Shown here: in pieces, positions 7,667 to 16,121 of the stretch
Layout of the letters: each line of letters starts with the position of its first letter
How positions within the stretch are numbered: the first letter of the stretch is position 1
Origin: Massilia phosphatilytica
GTDB lineage: Bacteria > Pseudomonadota > Gammaproteobacteria > Burkholderiales > Burkholderiaceae_D
Direction: 5' to 3'
Assembly (NCBI RefSeq): GCF_002968015.1
Contig: NZ_PUIP01000005.1
Span: 186,001 to 250,000, forward strand
Length of the DNA stretch: 64,000 nucleotides
Translations under genes and position numbers: made by a program
The notes under the pieces: model-generated
What the model was told of the DNA's origin: nothing
What the model saw: the letters and a program-made list of their open reading frames with translations, nothing else
The model's database searches: none

Positions 7667-9507
7667 GCGACTTCCCCTTCGATCATGCCCAGCGGCGTTT
7701 GTGTGTCGCGCAGCGTGGCCGCGCTGTGGTGGCACAGGATGCTGCCGCCGTCGTCGAGCTCGCGGCGCGGCGGCGGCAGGCGGTTGCACACGCCCTCCAT
7801 CCGCAGCGCGCAGCGGTCGAGGAAGGCGCACATGTCCGGCACCGGGCTGGCCGCAAGCAGCGGCGGCAGCGCCGACGGCGTGCGCACGTCCACGTCTTCC
7901 AGCCAGCCGCGCCGCAGCACCGGCACCGACGAGATCAGCAGGTGCGAATACGGATGGAACGGCGGCGCCGCCAGCGCCTCGCGCCTGCGCGACTCGACCT
8001 TGCGCCCCGCATACAGCACCACGATCTCGTCGCAGATCGCGCGCACCGTGTTGATGTCGTGGCTGATGAACATGTAAGACACCTGCAGTTCGCGGCGCAG
8101 TTCCGCCATCAGTTCGAGGATCGCCGCGCCCACCACGGTGTCGAGCGCCGACGTGACTTCGTCGCACAGGATCAGGTCCGGCTGCGCCGCCAGCGCGCGC
8201 GCCAGGTTGATGCGCTGCTTCTGCCCGCCCGACAGTTCGCCCGGCAGGCGCCCGGCCACGGCGGCCGGCAGTTTCACCAGGTCGAGCAGCTCCAGCACGC
8301 GCCGGCGCCGCGCATCGCCTGTCATGCCGTGGTAGAACTCGAGCGGGCGGCCCAGGATGCGCTCGATCGAATGGCGCGGATTGAGTGCGGTGTCGGCGTT
8401 CTGGAACACGAACTGGATGCGCCGGCACTGTTCGCGCGTGCGCCCTTCCAGCGTCGGCGCCAGCGCCTCGCCGTCGAGCAGGATCTCGCCCGTCGATGGC
8501 GCCACCATGCCGGCCAGCGTGCGCGCCAGCGTCGTCTTGCCGCAACCGGATTCGCCGATCACGCCGATAGTGGCGCCGCGCGGAATCACCAGGTCGATGT
8601 CTTCCAGCACGCGCTTGACCGGCGCCCCGCCCTTGCCCGACCCATAGCGCGCCGCCAGGCCGCGCACTTCCAGCAGCGGGCGCGCCTGCGGCGCCTCCGC
8701 CTGCACGCCGGCCGCGCGCGCCGCCGGCGCGATCGCCGCCAGCAGGCTGCGCGTGTAGGGGTGCGCGGGCGCGGACAGGATCTGCGCCGTCGTGCCGTTT
8801 TCCTGGATCTCGCCATGGCGCAGCACGACGATGCGGTCCGCCATCTGCGCCACCACCGCCAGGTCGTGCGAGACGTACACCGCCGTGCTGCCGCGCTCCT
8901 GCACGACTTTCTTGAAGGCGCGCAGCACGTCGATCTGCGTCGTCACGTCCAGCGCCGTCGTCGGCTCGTCCAGGATGACCAGGTCGGGATCGGTGATCAG
9001 GGCCATGGCCGCCATCAGGCGCTGCAACTGGCCGCCCGAGACCTGGTGCGGATAGCGCTCCCCGATGTGCTCGGGGTCCGGCAGCGCCAGTTCGCGGAAC
9101 AGGTCGACCGCCTTCGCTTCGGCCGCCGCGCGCGGCATCAGGCGGTGGATCAGCGCGCTCTCGATCACCTGGTCCATGATGCGCCTGGACGGGTTGAACG
9201 AGGCCGCCGCGCTTTGCGCGATATAGGCCACGGTACGGCCGCGCAGCGCCGCCAGCTGGCGTTCGCCGAGCGCGAGCATCTGGTGCCCCGCCACGTCGAC
9301 CGTGCCGCCGGCCAGGCGGCAGCCGGCGCGCGCATAGCCCATCAGCGCCAGCGCGATGGTGCTCTTGCCCGAACCGGATTCGCCGATCAGCGCCAGCACC
9401 TCGCCCTTGTTGACCGAAAACGCGGCGTCGTGGACGATCGTGACTTCCTCATCCAGGTCGTTGCGCGCCGTGACCCGCAGGCCGGATACCTTGACCAGTT
9501 CGTTCAT
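7663..9507 (-). CDS. ABC transporter ATPase, two nucleotide-binding domains (DppD-DppF fusion)
   Basis: A 614-residue protein with two complete oligopeptide-type ATPase domains in one chain. Domain 1 has Walker A GESGSGKST near residue 45, signature VSGGQ and Walker B LVILDEPTTALD. Domain 2 has GESGCGKTT near residue 345, LSGGQ and LILCDEVTSALD. Both end in HPY(T/S)..LL stretches typical of peptide/nickel importers, and the C-terminal CAFLDRCALRMEGVC resembles the cysteine tail of the OppD/OppF group. It powers the two permeases encoded directly upstream, 1 bp away, and feeds the dehydrogenase downstream. The start at 9507 (MNELVKVSGL) leaves the domain at its usual distance; the longer reading begins inside the permease gene. 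The ligand is likely a small peptide, opine or other amine. Confidence 0.93.
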   Translation of the reverse strand: MNELVKVSGLRVTARNDLDEEVTIVHDAAFSVNKGEVLALIGESGSGKSTIALALMGYARAGCRLAGGTVDVAGHQMLALGERQLAALRGRTVAYIAQSAAASFNPSRRIMDQVIESALIHRLMPRAAAEAKAVDLFRELALPDPEHIGERYPHQVSGGQLQRLMAAMALITDPDLVILDEPTTALDVTTQIDVLRAFKKVVQERGSTAVYVSHDLAVVAQMADRIVVLRHGEIQENGTTAQILSAPAHPYTRSLLAAIAPAARAAGVQAEAPQARPLLEVRGLAARYGSGKGGAPVKRVLEDIDLVIPRGATIGVIGESGCGKTTLARTLAGMVAPSTGEILLDGEALAPTLEGRTREQCRRIQFVFQNADTALNPRHSIERILGRPLEFYHGMTGDARRRRVLELLDLVKLPAAVAGRLPGELSGGQKQRINLARALAAQPDLILCDEVTSALDTVVGAAILELMAELRRELQVSYMFISHDINTVRAICDEIVVLYAGRKVESRRREALAAPPFHPYSHLLISSVPVLRRGWLEDVDVRTPSALPPLLAASPVPDMCAFLDRCALRMEGVCNRLPPPRRELDDGGSILCHHSAATLRDTQTPLGMIEGEVA

Positions 9508-9508
9508 G

Positions 9509-10369
9509 TCATGCTCCGCGGCGCTTGCGGCCGGCAAATCCGTCGATGGCCATGTTCACGCCGATGGTCAGGGTGGCGATCGCGATGGCAGGCACGATCA
9601 CGGCCGGCGACCCTTCGCTCAAGCCGATGATGTTTTCACGCACCAGCGAACCCCAGTCGGCGTCCGGCGGCTGCACGCCCAGGCCCAGGAAGCTCAGGCC
9701 GCTCAGCAGCAGGACGATGAACAGGAAGCGCAGGCCGAAGTCGGCGAGCACCGGGCGCAGCATGTTGGGCAGCATCTCGTGGAAGGTGATGTAGGCCAGG
9801 CCCTCGCCGCGGGCGCGGGCCGCCTGCACGTATTCCATCGCTTGCACGTTCACCGCCAGAGAACGGGCGATGCGAAACGCGCCGGGCAGGTAGCCGATGC
9901 CGATCGTCAGGACCAGCACCGGCACCGACGAGCCGAACGCGGCGACCATGATCAGCGCCAGCAGCTTGGTCGGGATGCTGAGCTGGACGTCGATGATGCG
10001 GCTGACGACGCTGTCGAACCAGCCGCCGCGCGCTGCGGCGAACAGGGCCAGCGCCGTGCCGCCGATGCTTGCCACCAGCACCGCCGCCAGCGCCACGCCG
10101 ACGGTGTAGGGCGCGCCCTGCAGGATCCGCGACAGCATGTCGCGTCCCAGGAAATCGGCCCCCAGCGGATATTGTGCGCTGATGGGCGCGAACACCGCGT
10201 CGCCGTTCATGCTGCCGACGTCATCCGGCGCAAGCCAGGGGCCGAGCAGGGCCATCAGCATCCAGAACCCCACCACGGCGGCGCCGGCGATGCCGGCGAT
10301 GGACAGGCGCCGGGGCGGCTTGCGCCTGGCTGGGGCGGGAACGAGGGAAGGCGGCACGGAAGTTGTCAT
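9509..10369 (-). CDS. ABC transporter permease, DppC-like
   Basis: A 286-residue inner-membrane protein. A hydrophobic segment at about 25-47 precedes a periplasmic part with YPLGADFLGRDMLSRILQGA, the hallmark of DppC/OppC proteins, and further membrane segments follow up to about residue 272. The cytoplasmic coupling loop is in EYVQAARARGEGLAYITFHEMLPN (residues 179-202), which should dock on the ATPase. It overlaps the DppB-like gene by ATGA at 10366-10369 and ends 1 bp before the ATPase gene. No periplasmic binding protein is encoded anywhere in this operon. The start at 10369 is fixed by the overlap. Confidence 0.92.
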   Translation of the reverse strand: MTTSVPPSLVPAPARRKPPRRLSIAGIAGAAVVGFWMLMALLGPWLAPDDVGSMNGDAVFAPISAQYPLGADFLGRDMLSRILQGAPYTVGVALAAVLVASIGGTALALFAAARGGWFDSVVSRIIDVQLSIPTKLLALIMVAAFGSSVPVLVLTIGIGYLPGAFRIARSLAVNVQAMEYVQAARARGEGLAYITFHEMLPNMLRPVLADFGLRFLFIVLLLSGLSFLGLGVQPPDADWGSLVRENIIGLSEGSPAVIVPAIAIATLTIGVNMAIDGFAGRKRRGA

Positions 10370-11325
10370 TTGCGCAGTCTCGGATTGGACAGGATGGCGG
10401 CCAGGTCGGCCACGGTGAGCAGCACCAGGTAGCCGGCGCAAAACAGCATCGCACAGGCTTGCACGACCGGCATGTCGCGCACGGTCACGGAGTCGACCAT
10501 CAGGCTGGCGATGCCGGGATAGTTGAAAATCGATTCGACGATGATCACGCCGCCGATCAGGTACGACAGCGACAGCGCCACCGCATTGGCGATCGGCCCG
10601 ACGGCGTTCGGCAAGGCATGGGTCAGCACCATGCGCACCGGGCGCACGCCCTTCAGGCGCGCCATCTCGATGTAGGGCGAGGTCAGCTGGTCGATCACGG
10701 CGGCGCGGGTCATGCGCGCCATCTGCGCCACGATCACGCAGCACAGGGTCAGCACCGGCATGGCGTACGCGCGGATGAACTGGCCCAGGGTCGCGATATC
10801 GTCGGGGCGCGACAGGGCCGCCAGCCAGTGCAGCTTGACGGCGAAGATCAGCACCGCCACCGTGGCGATCAGGAATTCCGGCACCGAGACCACCCACACG
10901 GTGGCCATGTTGACCGTGCGGTCGTACAGCGAACCGCGGAACATGGCGCTGGTCACCCCGATGATCAGCGCCACCGGCACCGAGACTGCCGTCGTGGCCG
11001 CGGCCAGCATCAGCGAATTGGGCAGCCGCGCGCCGATCAGTTGCGCCACCGGCAGGTCGTTGGCCAGCGCATGGCCGGGGTCGCCCAGCAGTATGCCGCC
11101 CAGCCAGCGGGCGTAGCGCACATAGCCGGGCTGGTCCAGGCCGAACTTGGCGCGCAGCGCCGCCAGCAGTTCGGGCGTCGACTCCTGCCCCAGCATGGCC
11201 TGGGCCGCATCGCCCGGCAGCAGGCTGGTGATGGCGAACACCACCACCGACACCGCGAGCAGCGTCAGCATCCCGACGCCGATTCGGGTCGCGATCAGCC
11301 GGATCGCATCGCTTTTCAGGATCAT
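10366..11325 (-). CDS. ABC transporter permease, DppB-like
   Basis: A 319-residue inner-membrane protein of the DppB/OppB type. A first membrane segment at about 12-32 (GVGMLTLLAVSVVVFAITSL) leads into the periplasmic LLPGDAAQAMLG and the conserved GLDQPGYVRYARWL. The EAA coupling loop is at PYIEMARLKGVRPVRMVLTHALPN. It pairs with the DppC-like permease that follows, whose start overlaps its stop. The upstream gene, 11 bp away, is a PuuB-like oxidoreductase, so transport and oxidation are on one transcript. ATG at 11325 lies just before the membrane helix; a longer reading to 11424 would overlap the oxidoreductase by almost 90 bp and is not favoured. Confidence 0.92.
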   Translation of the reverse strand: MILKSDAIRLIATRIGVGMLTLLAVSVVVFAITSLLPGDAAQAMLGQESTPELLAALRAKFGLDQPGYVRYARWLGGILLGDPGHALANDLPVAQLIGARLPNSLMLAAATTAVSVPVALIIGVTSAMFRGSLYDRTVNMATVWVVSVPEFLIATVAVLIFAVKLHWLAALSRPDDIATLGQFIRAYAMPVLTLCCVIVAQMARMTRAAVIDQLTSPYIEMARLKGVRPVRMVLTHALPNAVGPIANAVALSLSYLIGGVIIVESIFNYPGIASLMVDSVTVRDMPVVQACAMLFCAGYLVLLTVADLAAILSNPRLRK

Positions 11326-11336
11326 GACATTTCCCC

Positions 11337-12614
11337 TCAGTGCAGCCAGTCCTGGAACCGGTAATAGGCGCCGACGAACGGCAGGAACCACGGCGTGCCG
11401 AAATGCCCCTTGATGGCCGGCCATTCCAGTGTGCGCCAGGGATTGCGCTCGGGCTTGCCGGCCATGACATCGGCCATCACCTGCCCCATGTGGACCGACA
11501 TCTGCACTCCGTGGCCACTATAGCCGGTGGCGAAATACATGCCCTGGTGCTCGCCCGCGCGCGGCAGGCGGTCGGCCGTCATGTCGACGAGGCCGCCCCA
11601 GCAATAGTCGATGCCGATCCCCTTCAGTTGCGGGAACATGTCTTCCATGGCGGCACGCAGGACCGCGCCGCTCTTCACGTCGGAACGGGGATTGGACATG
11701 GCGAAGCGCGCGCGGCCGCCGAACACCAGGCGGTTGTCCGGAGAAAGGCGGAAGTAATTGCCGATGATCCGGGAGGTGACGTAGTTGCGGCGATGCGGCA
11801 ACAGGCGCTGGATCAGCGCCGCCGGCAGCGGCTCGGTCGCGATGATGAAGCTGCCGACGGAAATCATCCGGCGGCGGAAATGGGAGAACGGCCCCGTGCG
11901 CGAATTCCCCGTCGCCAGCAGCACCTGCTTCGCTTCGATCACGCCGCGCGCACTGGTGACGCGAAAAGCCCCGTTGGCGAGACGTTCGAGCCGCGAGACG
12001 GGCGCCCGCTCGAACACGTGCGCGCCGGCGCGCACGGCGGCCTGCGCCAGGCCGACGCCGAACTTACCCATGTGCATCTGCGCACTGTTCGTCTGCAGCA
12101 TCCCGCCATAAAACTTGTCCGAACCGACTTCCTCGCCGATGTGCGCCGGCTCCACCATGCGCACGTCAGGTTCTCCCTCGCGTCGCAGCAACTCGCAGGC
12201 GCGCGCCAGCTTGTCGTAATGCTCGGGCTTGGCGGCCAGTTTCAGCTTGCCGACCACGGCGAAATCGCACGCGATGCCTTCGTCGCGGACGATGCCCGCC
12301 ACCGTATGGAACGCCGCGCTGTACGCGCGGTGGAAGTCGCGCGCCTTGTCCACGCCCAGGCGCGCCGCCAGCGCGCCGAAGTCGTGCGCCAGGCCGCTGC
12401 TGCAATGGCCGCCGTTGCGGCCGGATGCCTCCCCGATCACGCGCCCGGCCTCCAGCACCGTCACCGATGCGCCGCGACCGGCCAGCGCCAGTGCGGCCGA
12501 CAGACCGGTGAAGCCGCCGCCGACCACGACCACGTCGGCGTGTCCGGCAACGCCCCCCTGGTCGCCCGCGTCGAAGGCGGGGGCAGTATCGAGCCAGTAA
12601 GATTCAAGCTTCAT
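11337..12614 (-). CDS. FAD-dependent amine oxidoreductase, PuuB/OrdL-like
   Basis: A 425-residue DAO-fold flavoprotein. The Rossmann motif VVVVGGGFTGLSAALALA (residues 28-45) is followed by VTVLEAGRVIGEASGRNGGHCSSG, the pattern of gamma-glutamylputrescine oxidases, and the C-terminal FAD site is YFATGYSGHGVQMSVHMGQVMADV. It would oxidise a secondary or primary amine to an aldehyde, which could pass to the aldehyde dehydrogenase at 13500. The gene starts 26 bp after the HAD gene and is followed by the transporter permeases. A related protein, more diverged, is encoded at 37097. The exact amine cannot be told from sequence; glutamylated putrescine is only the best-known family substrate. Confidence 0.88.
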   Translation of the reverse strand: MKLESYWLDTAPAFDAGDQGGVAGHADVVVVGGGFTGLSAALALAGRGASVTVLEAGRVIGEASGRNGGHCSSGLAHDFGALAARLGVDKARDFHRAYSAAFHTVAGIVRDEGIACDFAVVGKLKLAAKPEHYDKLARACELLRREGEPDVRMVEPAHIGEEVGSDKFYGGMLQTNSAQMHMGKFGVGLAQAAVRAGAHVFERAPVSRLERLANGAFRVTSARGVIEAKQVLLATGNSRTGPFSHFRRRMISVGSFIIATEPLPAALIQRLLPHRRNYVTSRIIGNYFRLSPDNRLVFGGRARFAMSNPRSDVKSGAVLRAAMEDMFPQLKGIGIDYCWGGLVDMTADRLPRAGEHQGMYFATGYSGHGVQMSVHMGQVMADVMAGKPERNPWRTLEWPAIKGHFGTPWFLPFVGAYYRFQDWLH

Positions 12615-12640
12615 CGCAGCGTCCCGTGGTGATCGTCGAC

Positions 12641-13318
12641 TCAGAGGCCGACCAGGGCCGGCAGGCCGCCCAGGTCCTTGATTTCGTGGTAGCCATAACC
12701 GGGCGTGCCGGGTTCGTGACCGCGGTTGACGAAAATCTTGTTCTTGATGCCGATGTCATGCGCGGGCATCAGGTCGTAGCGCGGGCTCGACGACACGTGC
12801 AGCATGTCGTCCGGGCTGCAGCCCAGCTGGTCGAGCATGTACTCGAACGCCTGCAGGCGCGGCTTGTAGGCGCCGGCCTGCTGCGCCGTGTAGACGCGGT
12901 GGAAGGGTGCGCCCAGTTTTGCCACGTTGTGCGGAAGCTGTTCGTCCATGGCATTCGACAGGATCACCAGCCTGTATTCCCTGGCCAGCGTGGCCAGGGC
13001 GTCCGGCACGTCCGCGTGCGGACCCCAGGTCGGCACGGCGTCGTAGAACGTCATGCCTTCGCCGTCGCGGTATTCGATCCCCCAGCGCTTGCAGGTGCGC
13101 TGCACGGCATTGCACAGGATCTCGTCGTACGGCTTCCAGTCACCCATCACTTCGTCCAGGCGATAGGCGGCGAAATCGCGGGTGAACTGCGGCATTTGAT
13201 CGGGTCCGATGCGTCCGGCGAAGAGTTCGCGCGCCACGTCCGTCATGCGGAAATTGATCAGGGTGCCGTAGCAGTCGAACGAAATGTATTTGGGCCGGAG
13301 CTGCGTGGTCATGTTCAT
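12641..13318 (-). CDS. HAD-superfamily hydrolase, paralogue of the one at 3962
   Basis: A 225-residue HAD protein with nucleophile motif YISFDCYGTLINF (D15), motif II VILSNAM, the motif III lysine in GAYKPRLQAFEYM, and LHVSSSPRYDLMPAHDIGI. It shares nearly all of these blocks with the HAD protein at 3962-4666, so one probably arose from the other by duplication. It opens the long operon with the PuuB-like enzyme, ABC transporter and dehydrogenase. AAAGGA lies 3 bases before the ATG at 13318 and 9 before a second ATG at 13312, so the true start could be either. The conserved pairing of HAD with amine-oxidation genes suggests a shared small substrate, but the reaction is unknown. Confidence 0.85.
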   Translation of the reverse strand: MNMTTQLRPKYISFDCYGTLINFRMTDVARELFAGRIGPDQMPQFTRDFAAYRLDEVMGDWKPYDEILCNAVQRTCKRWGIEYRDGEGMTFYDAVPTWGPHADVPDALATLAREYRLVILSNAMDEQLPHNVAKLGAPFHRVYTAQQAGAYKPRLQAFEYMLDQLGCSPDDMLHVSSSPRYDLMPAHDIGIKNKIFVNRGHEPGTPGYGYHEIKDLGGLPALVGL

Positions 13319-13420
13319 GGTTCCTTTGGTCAATGGTTCAATCCGGGTCCGAAAGCACGTCCGGAAACGCTGCCGTCTGACTACGATTTAACCATTGCGG
13401 TCGTCGGCGAATGTCTTGTA

Positions 13421-13486
13421 TTGGCGCGGTCAAAACACAGAATGCACGGTATTTCCCGACCGCAGCAGCATATATTGCCGCGCCAA
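13421..13486. repeat. Widely spaced 9-bp inverted repeat in the HAD operon promoter region
   Basis: TTGGCGCGG at 13421-13429 is matched by its exact complement CCGCGCCAA at 13478-13486, 48 bp apart, in the 181-bp gap between the aldehyde dehydrogenase stop and the HAD start. The spacing is too large for a terminator. It could be two sites for a regulator that loops the DNA, such as one of the Lrp proteins, but there is no direct support and chance is possible in GC-rich DNA. Confidence 0.35.
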
Positions 13487-13499
13487 CATCAGCCCTCGT

Positions 13500-14978
13500 T
13501 CAGGCCGCGAAATCCACCAATACGCTCTTGAAATGCAGGTTCGCTTCGTAGGCCTGGCGGCCCAGATCCTTGCCGATGCCGGAGCGCTTGTAGCCGCCCG
13601 TGGGAATGACGTAGTCGGAACTGCGCCCGTACCGGTTGATCCACACCGTCCCGGCCTCGATGCCGCGCGCCAGCCGCATGGCGCGGCCGATATCGGCCGT
13701 ATGGATGCCGGCGGCCAGGCCGTAATCCGGGTGGTCGGCCAGGGCCAGGGCATCGTCCTCGTCGTCGAACACCTGCACGGTGATGACCGGGCCGAAGATC
13801 TCGTTCCTCACCGCGTCCATCGCGTTGTCGACGCGCGTCAGGATGGTCGGCTGGTAATAGGCGCCGGCGCCCTTGACCTGGATGGCGCGGCCGCCCGCCA
13901 CGATCTCCGCGCCGGCTGCCACGCCGCGCTGCACGATGCCGTCGATGCGCTGCATTTCGCGCAGGTTGATGATCGGGCTCAGGGATGCACCGCTATCCCA
14001 CGTGGGCCCGGCCTGGAGCTCGGCGAACACGGCGGCGAGGCGCGCGACGAAGCGCTCGGCAACGGAGCGTTGCACGATCAGGCGCGAACCGGCCACGCAC
14101 ACCTGGCCGGCATTCAGCGTGATCGCGCGCGCCACGGTGCGCACGGTCTTTTCCAGGTCGGGCGCATCGGCGAACACGATCTGCGGACTCTTGCCGCCCA
14201 GTTCCAGCGTCACCGGCTTGGTGCCGCTCTCCGCGCATGCCGCCATGATGGCCGCGCCGGTGCGGGTCGAACCCGTGAACGTCATCTTGGCCACCTGCGG
14301 ATGGCGGCACAGCGCATCGCCCGTGGTGCGGCCATCGCCCTGCACGATATTGAAAATCCCCTTCGGCACGCCAGCGGCGACCGCCAGCTCCGCGAGGCGC
14401 AGCACACTGAACGGCGTGAGCTCGGACGGCTTCAATACGACCGCGTTGCCGGCAGCCAGCGCCGGCGCCACCTTCCAGGATGCCATCACCAGCGGCAGGT
14501 TCCAGGGCGCGATGGCGCCGACCACGCCGTAGGGCTCGGCGATCGTCATGCCGAGGTTGTCGCTGCGGGTCGCCGCCACATCGCCGCCGATCTTGTCGGC
14601 CCACTCGGCGAAGAAGCGGATACCGTCGGCGGTGAACGGCACGTCCCAGCCCGCCGCATCCTTGACGGGGCGGGTGGAACCGACGGCCTCCAGGCGCGCC
14701 AGCGTTTGCACGTCGGCCTCGATCAGGTCGGCCCAGCGGCGCAGGATGCGCGCCCGTTCGCGCGGTGCGCAACGGCTCCAGTCGCTGGTCTTGAATGCGT
14801 GCGCCGCGTCCTGTACGGCCTGATCGACCAGATCCGCACCGGCCACCGGCACCGCGGCATAGACCTCGCCATCGGAAGGCCGCTGGACGGGCAGCTCGCC
14901 GGTCCCCTCCTCCACCAGGCGTCCATGGATAAAATGCGCCATGCGCACGTCCACCTCATTCGGGTCGAAGCCTTCCAT
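13500..14978 (-). CDS. NAD(P)-dependent aldehyde dehydrogenase
   Basis: A 492-residue ALDH-superfamily enzyme of normal length. The catalytic cysteine is C294 in LNAGQVCVAGSR and the general base E259 in VTLELGGKSPQ; the oxyanion asparagine is in IAPWNLPL. The C-terminal GRSSDYVIPTGGYKRSGIGKDLG is typical. It should oxidise the aldehyde left by the amine oxidoreductases to its acid. It is on the same strand as the amine operon but 181 bp upstream, and divergent from the GNAT pair. The ATG at 14978 follows AAGGGG at good spacing, which supports it over a second ATG 12 codons downstream. Substrate class is not defined by sequence. Confidence 0.9.
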   Translation of the reverse strand: MEGFDPNEVDVRMAHFIHGRLVEEGTGELPVQRPSDGEVYAAVPVAGADLVDQAVQDAAHAFKTSDWSRCAPRERARILRRWADLIEADVQTLARLEAVGSTRPVKDAAGWDVPFTADGIRFFAEWADKIGGDVAATRSDNLGMTIAEPYGVVGAIAPWNLPLVMASWKVAPALAAGNAVVLKPSELTPFSVLRLAELAVAAGVPKGIFNIVQGDGRTTGDALCRHPQVAKMTFTGSTRTGAAIMAACAESGTKPVTLELGGKSPQIVFADAPDLEKTVRTVARAITLNAGQVCVAGSRLIVQRSVAERFVARLAAVFAELQAGPTWDSGASLSPIINLREMQRIDGIVQRGVAAGAEIVAGGRAIQVKGAGAYYQPTILTRVDNAMDAVRNEIFGPVITVQVFDDEDDALALADHPDYGLAAGIHTADIGRAMRLARGIEAGTVWINRYGRSSDYVIPTGGYKRSGIGKDLGRQAYEANLHFKSVLVDFAA

Positions 14979-15219
14979 TCACTGCCCCTTTCTCTCGTGC
15001 GAACAGGGCCGCCCGGCCGATGCGGGCGACCCACTGTATGCGAAGATTATAGGGTTACCCCTCAAGCATTTTGTGCGGTTGAGGACCGACAGGCCAGCAC
15101 AAACCACGCTTTCGCCGCCGCCCATGGCCGAATGTTTGGATTTGCATGGTCCCCGTCGCCAGCGCCATTCGGGTATGGCACTATTGCCGTCACTGAACCG
15201 TCAAGCGGGAGCAAATCTC
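14979..15219. other. Divergent intergenic region between aldehyde dehydrogenase and GNAT gene
   Basis: These 241 bp must carry promoters in both directions. AT-rich patches such as GATTATAGGG at about 15045 and TTTGGATTTGCATGG at about 15136 stand out and could be regulator sites, for example for an Lrp protein, but I see no clear repeat or -35/-10 pair that would decide it. Confidence 0.4.
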
Positions 15220-16083
15220 ATGAAGAATCGCACGACCGATAGCGCCATCCAATACCGCCGCATGACGGCCGACGACTTGCCGGCAGCGCACAAACTGTCG
15301 CTGTCGGTGCTGTGGCCGCACCGGCTCGAGGACTGGAAGTTCGTCCATGGCCTGGGCGAAGGCATCGTCGCGGAAGACGAGACCGGCGTGATCGGCACGG
15401 TGATGTGCTGGCTGTACGGCCAGGACTATGCATCGGTGGGCATGGTGATCGTCGCCCCCGAACGCCAGAAGGCCGGCATCGGCCGCGGACTGATGACCCG
15501 CATCATGCGCGAGACGGACGGGCGCAATGTCCTGCTCCATGCCACCGCCAATCACCACGCGTTTTGCGAAAGCCTTGGTTTCGCGCCGATCGGCCGCGTG
15601 CACCAGCACCAGGGCAGTGTCTATCGCGCGCCATTCGTGGCGCTGCGCGAAGGAGAACGGATCCGCCCCGTCGGTCCGCGCGACGAGCCCGCGCTCGCCG
15701 ACCTGTCCCGGCGCGCGCTCGGCAGGTCGAGCACCGTCTCGCTCAAGCACCTGGCGGGCGTCGCGAGCCTGGTGGCCATCGACCGCTATGGCGAGTTGAT
15801 CGGCTACGCCGCACTGCGCAAGTTCGGGCTCGGCCACGTGATCGGCCCGGTGATCGCACCCGATGCCGAACGCGCCAAGGCGCTGATCGCGCACTGGGCC
15901 GGCTCGCGCGCCGGTTCGTTCGTCCGTCTCGACGTTCCCGACGCCAGCGGCCTGAGTCCCTGGCTGACGGAGATGGGTCTGGTGCAGGTGGAGGCAACCG
16001 TGCCGGTGCTCGTGCGCGGCGAGGCACCCCGTCCCGACCCGTCCATGACGCGCTTCGCCCTGCTCAGCCAGTCGCTGGGCTGA
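15220..16083 (+). CDS. GNAT-family acetyltransferase, two-domain
   Basis: A 287-residue protein. The first GNAT domain (about 10-150) carries the acetyl-CoA loop in VIVAPERQKAGIGRGLMTRI near residue 85. The second half (about 150-287) has the FGLGHVIGPVIAPDAERAKALIAHW pattern of the C-terminal acetyltransferase-like domain that often follows it. It lies head-to-tail with a close paralogue 38 bp downstream. The ATG at 15220 follows AAGCGGGAGC; the in-frame reading from 14941 covers the promoter region and is not used. Acetyl transfer to an amine or amino acid related to the neighbouring transport and oxidation genes is likely (inference). The acceptor is unknown. Confidence 0.88.
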   Translation: MKNRTTDSAIQYRRMTADDLPAAHKLSLSVLWPHRLEDWKFVHGLGEGIVAEDETGVIGTVMCWLYGQDYASVGMVIVAPERQKAGIGRGLMTRIMRETDGRNVLLHATANHHAFCESLGFAPIGRVHQHQGSVYRAPFVALREGERIRPVGPRDEPALADLSRRALGRSSTVSLKHLAGVASLVAIDRYGELIGYAALRKFGLGHVIGPVIAPDAERAKALIAHWAGSRAGSFVRLDVPDASGLSPWLTEMGLVQVEATVPVLVRGEAPRPDPSMTRFALLSQSLG

Positions 16084-16121
16084 CGCGACAGACACGGCAC
16101 CATCATCCACGAGGAAACGAC

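Noticed and set aside
7699..9630. 643-codon plus-strand frame opposite the ABC ATPase
   Set aside because: Arg/His/Gln-rich antisense translation without domains; the minus-strand ATPase motifs are unequivocal.
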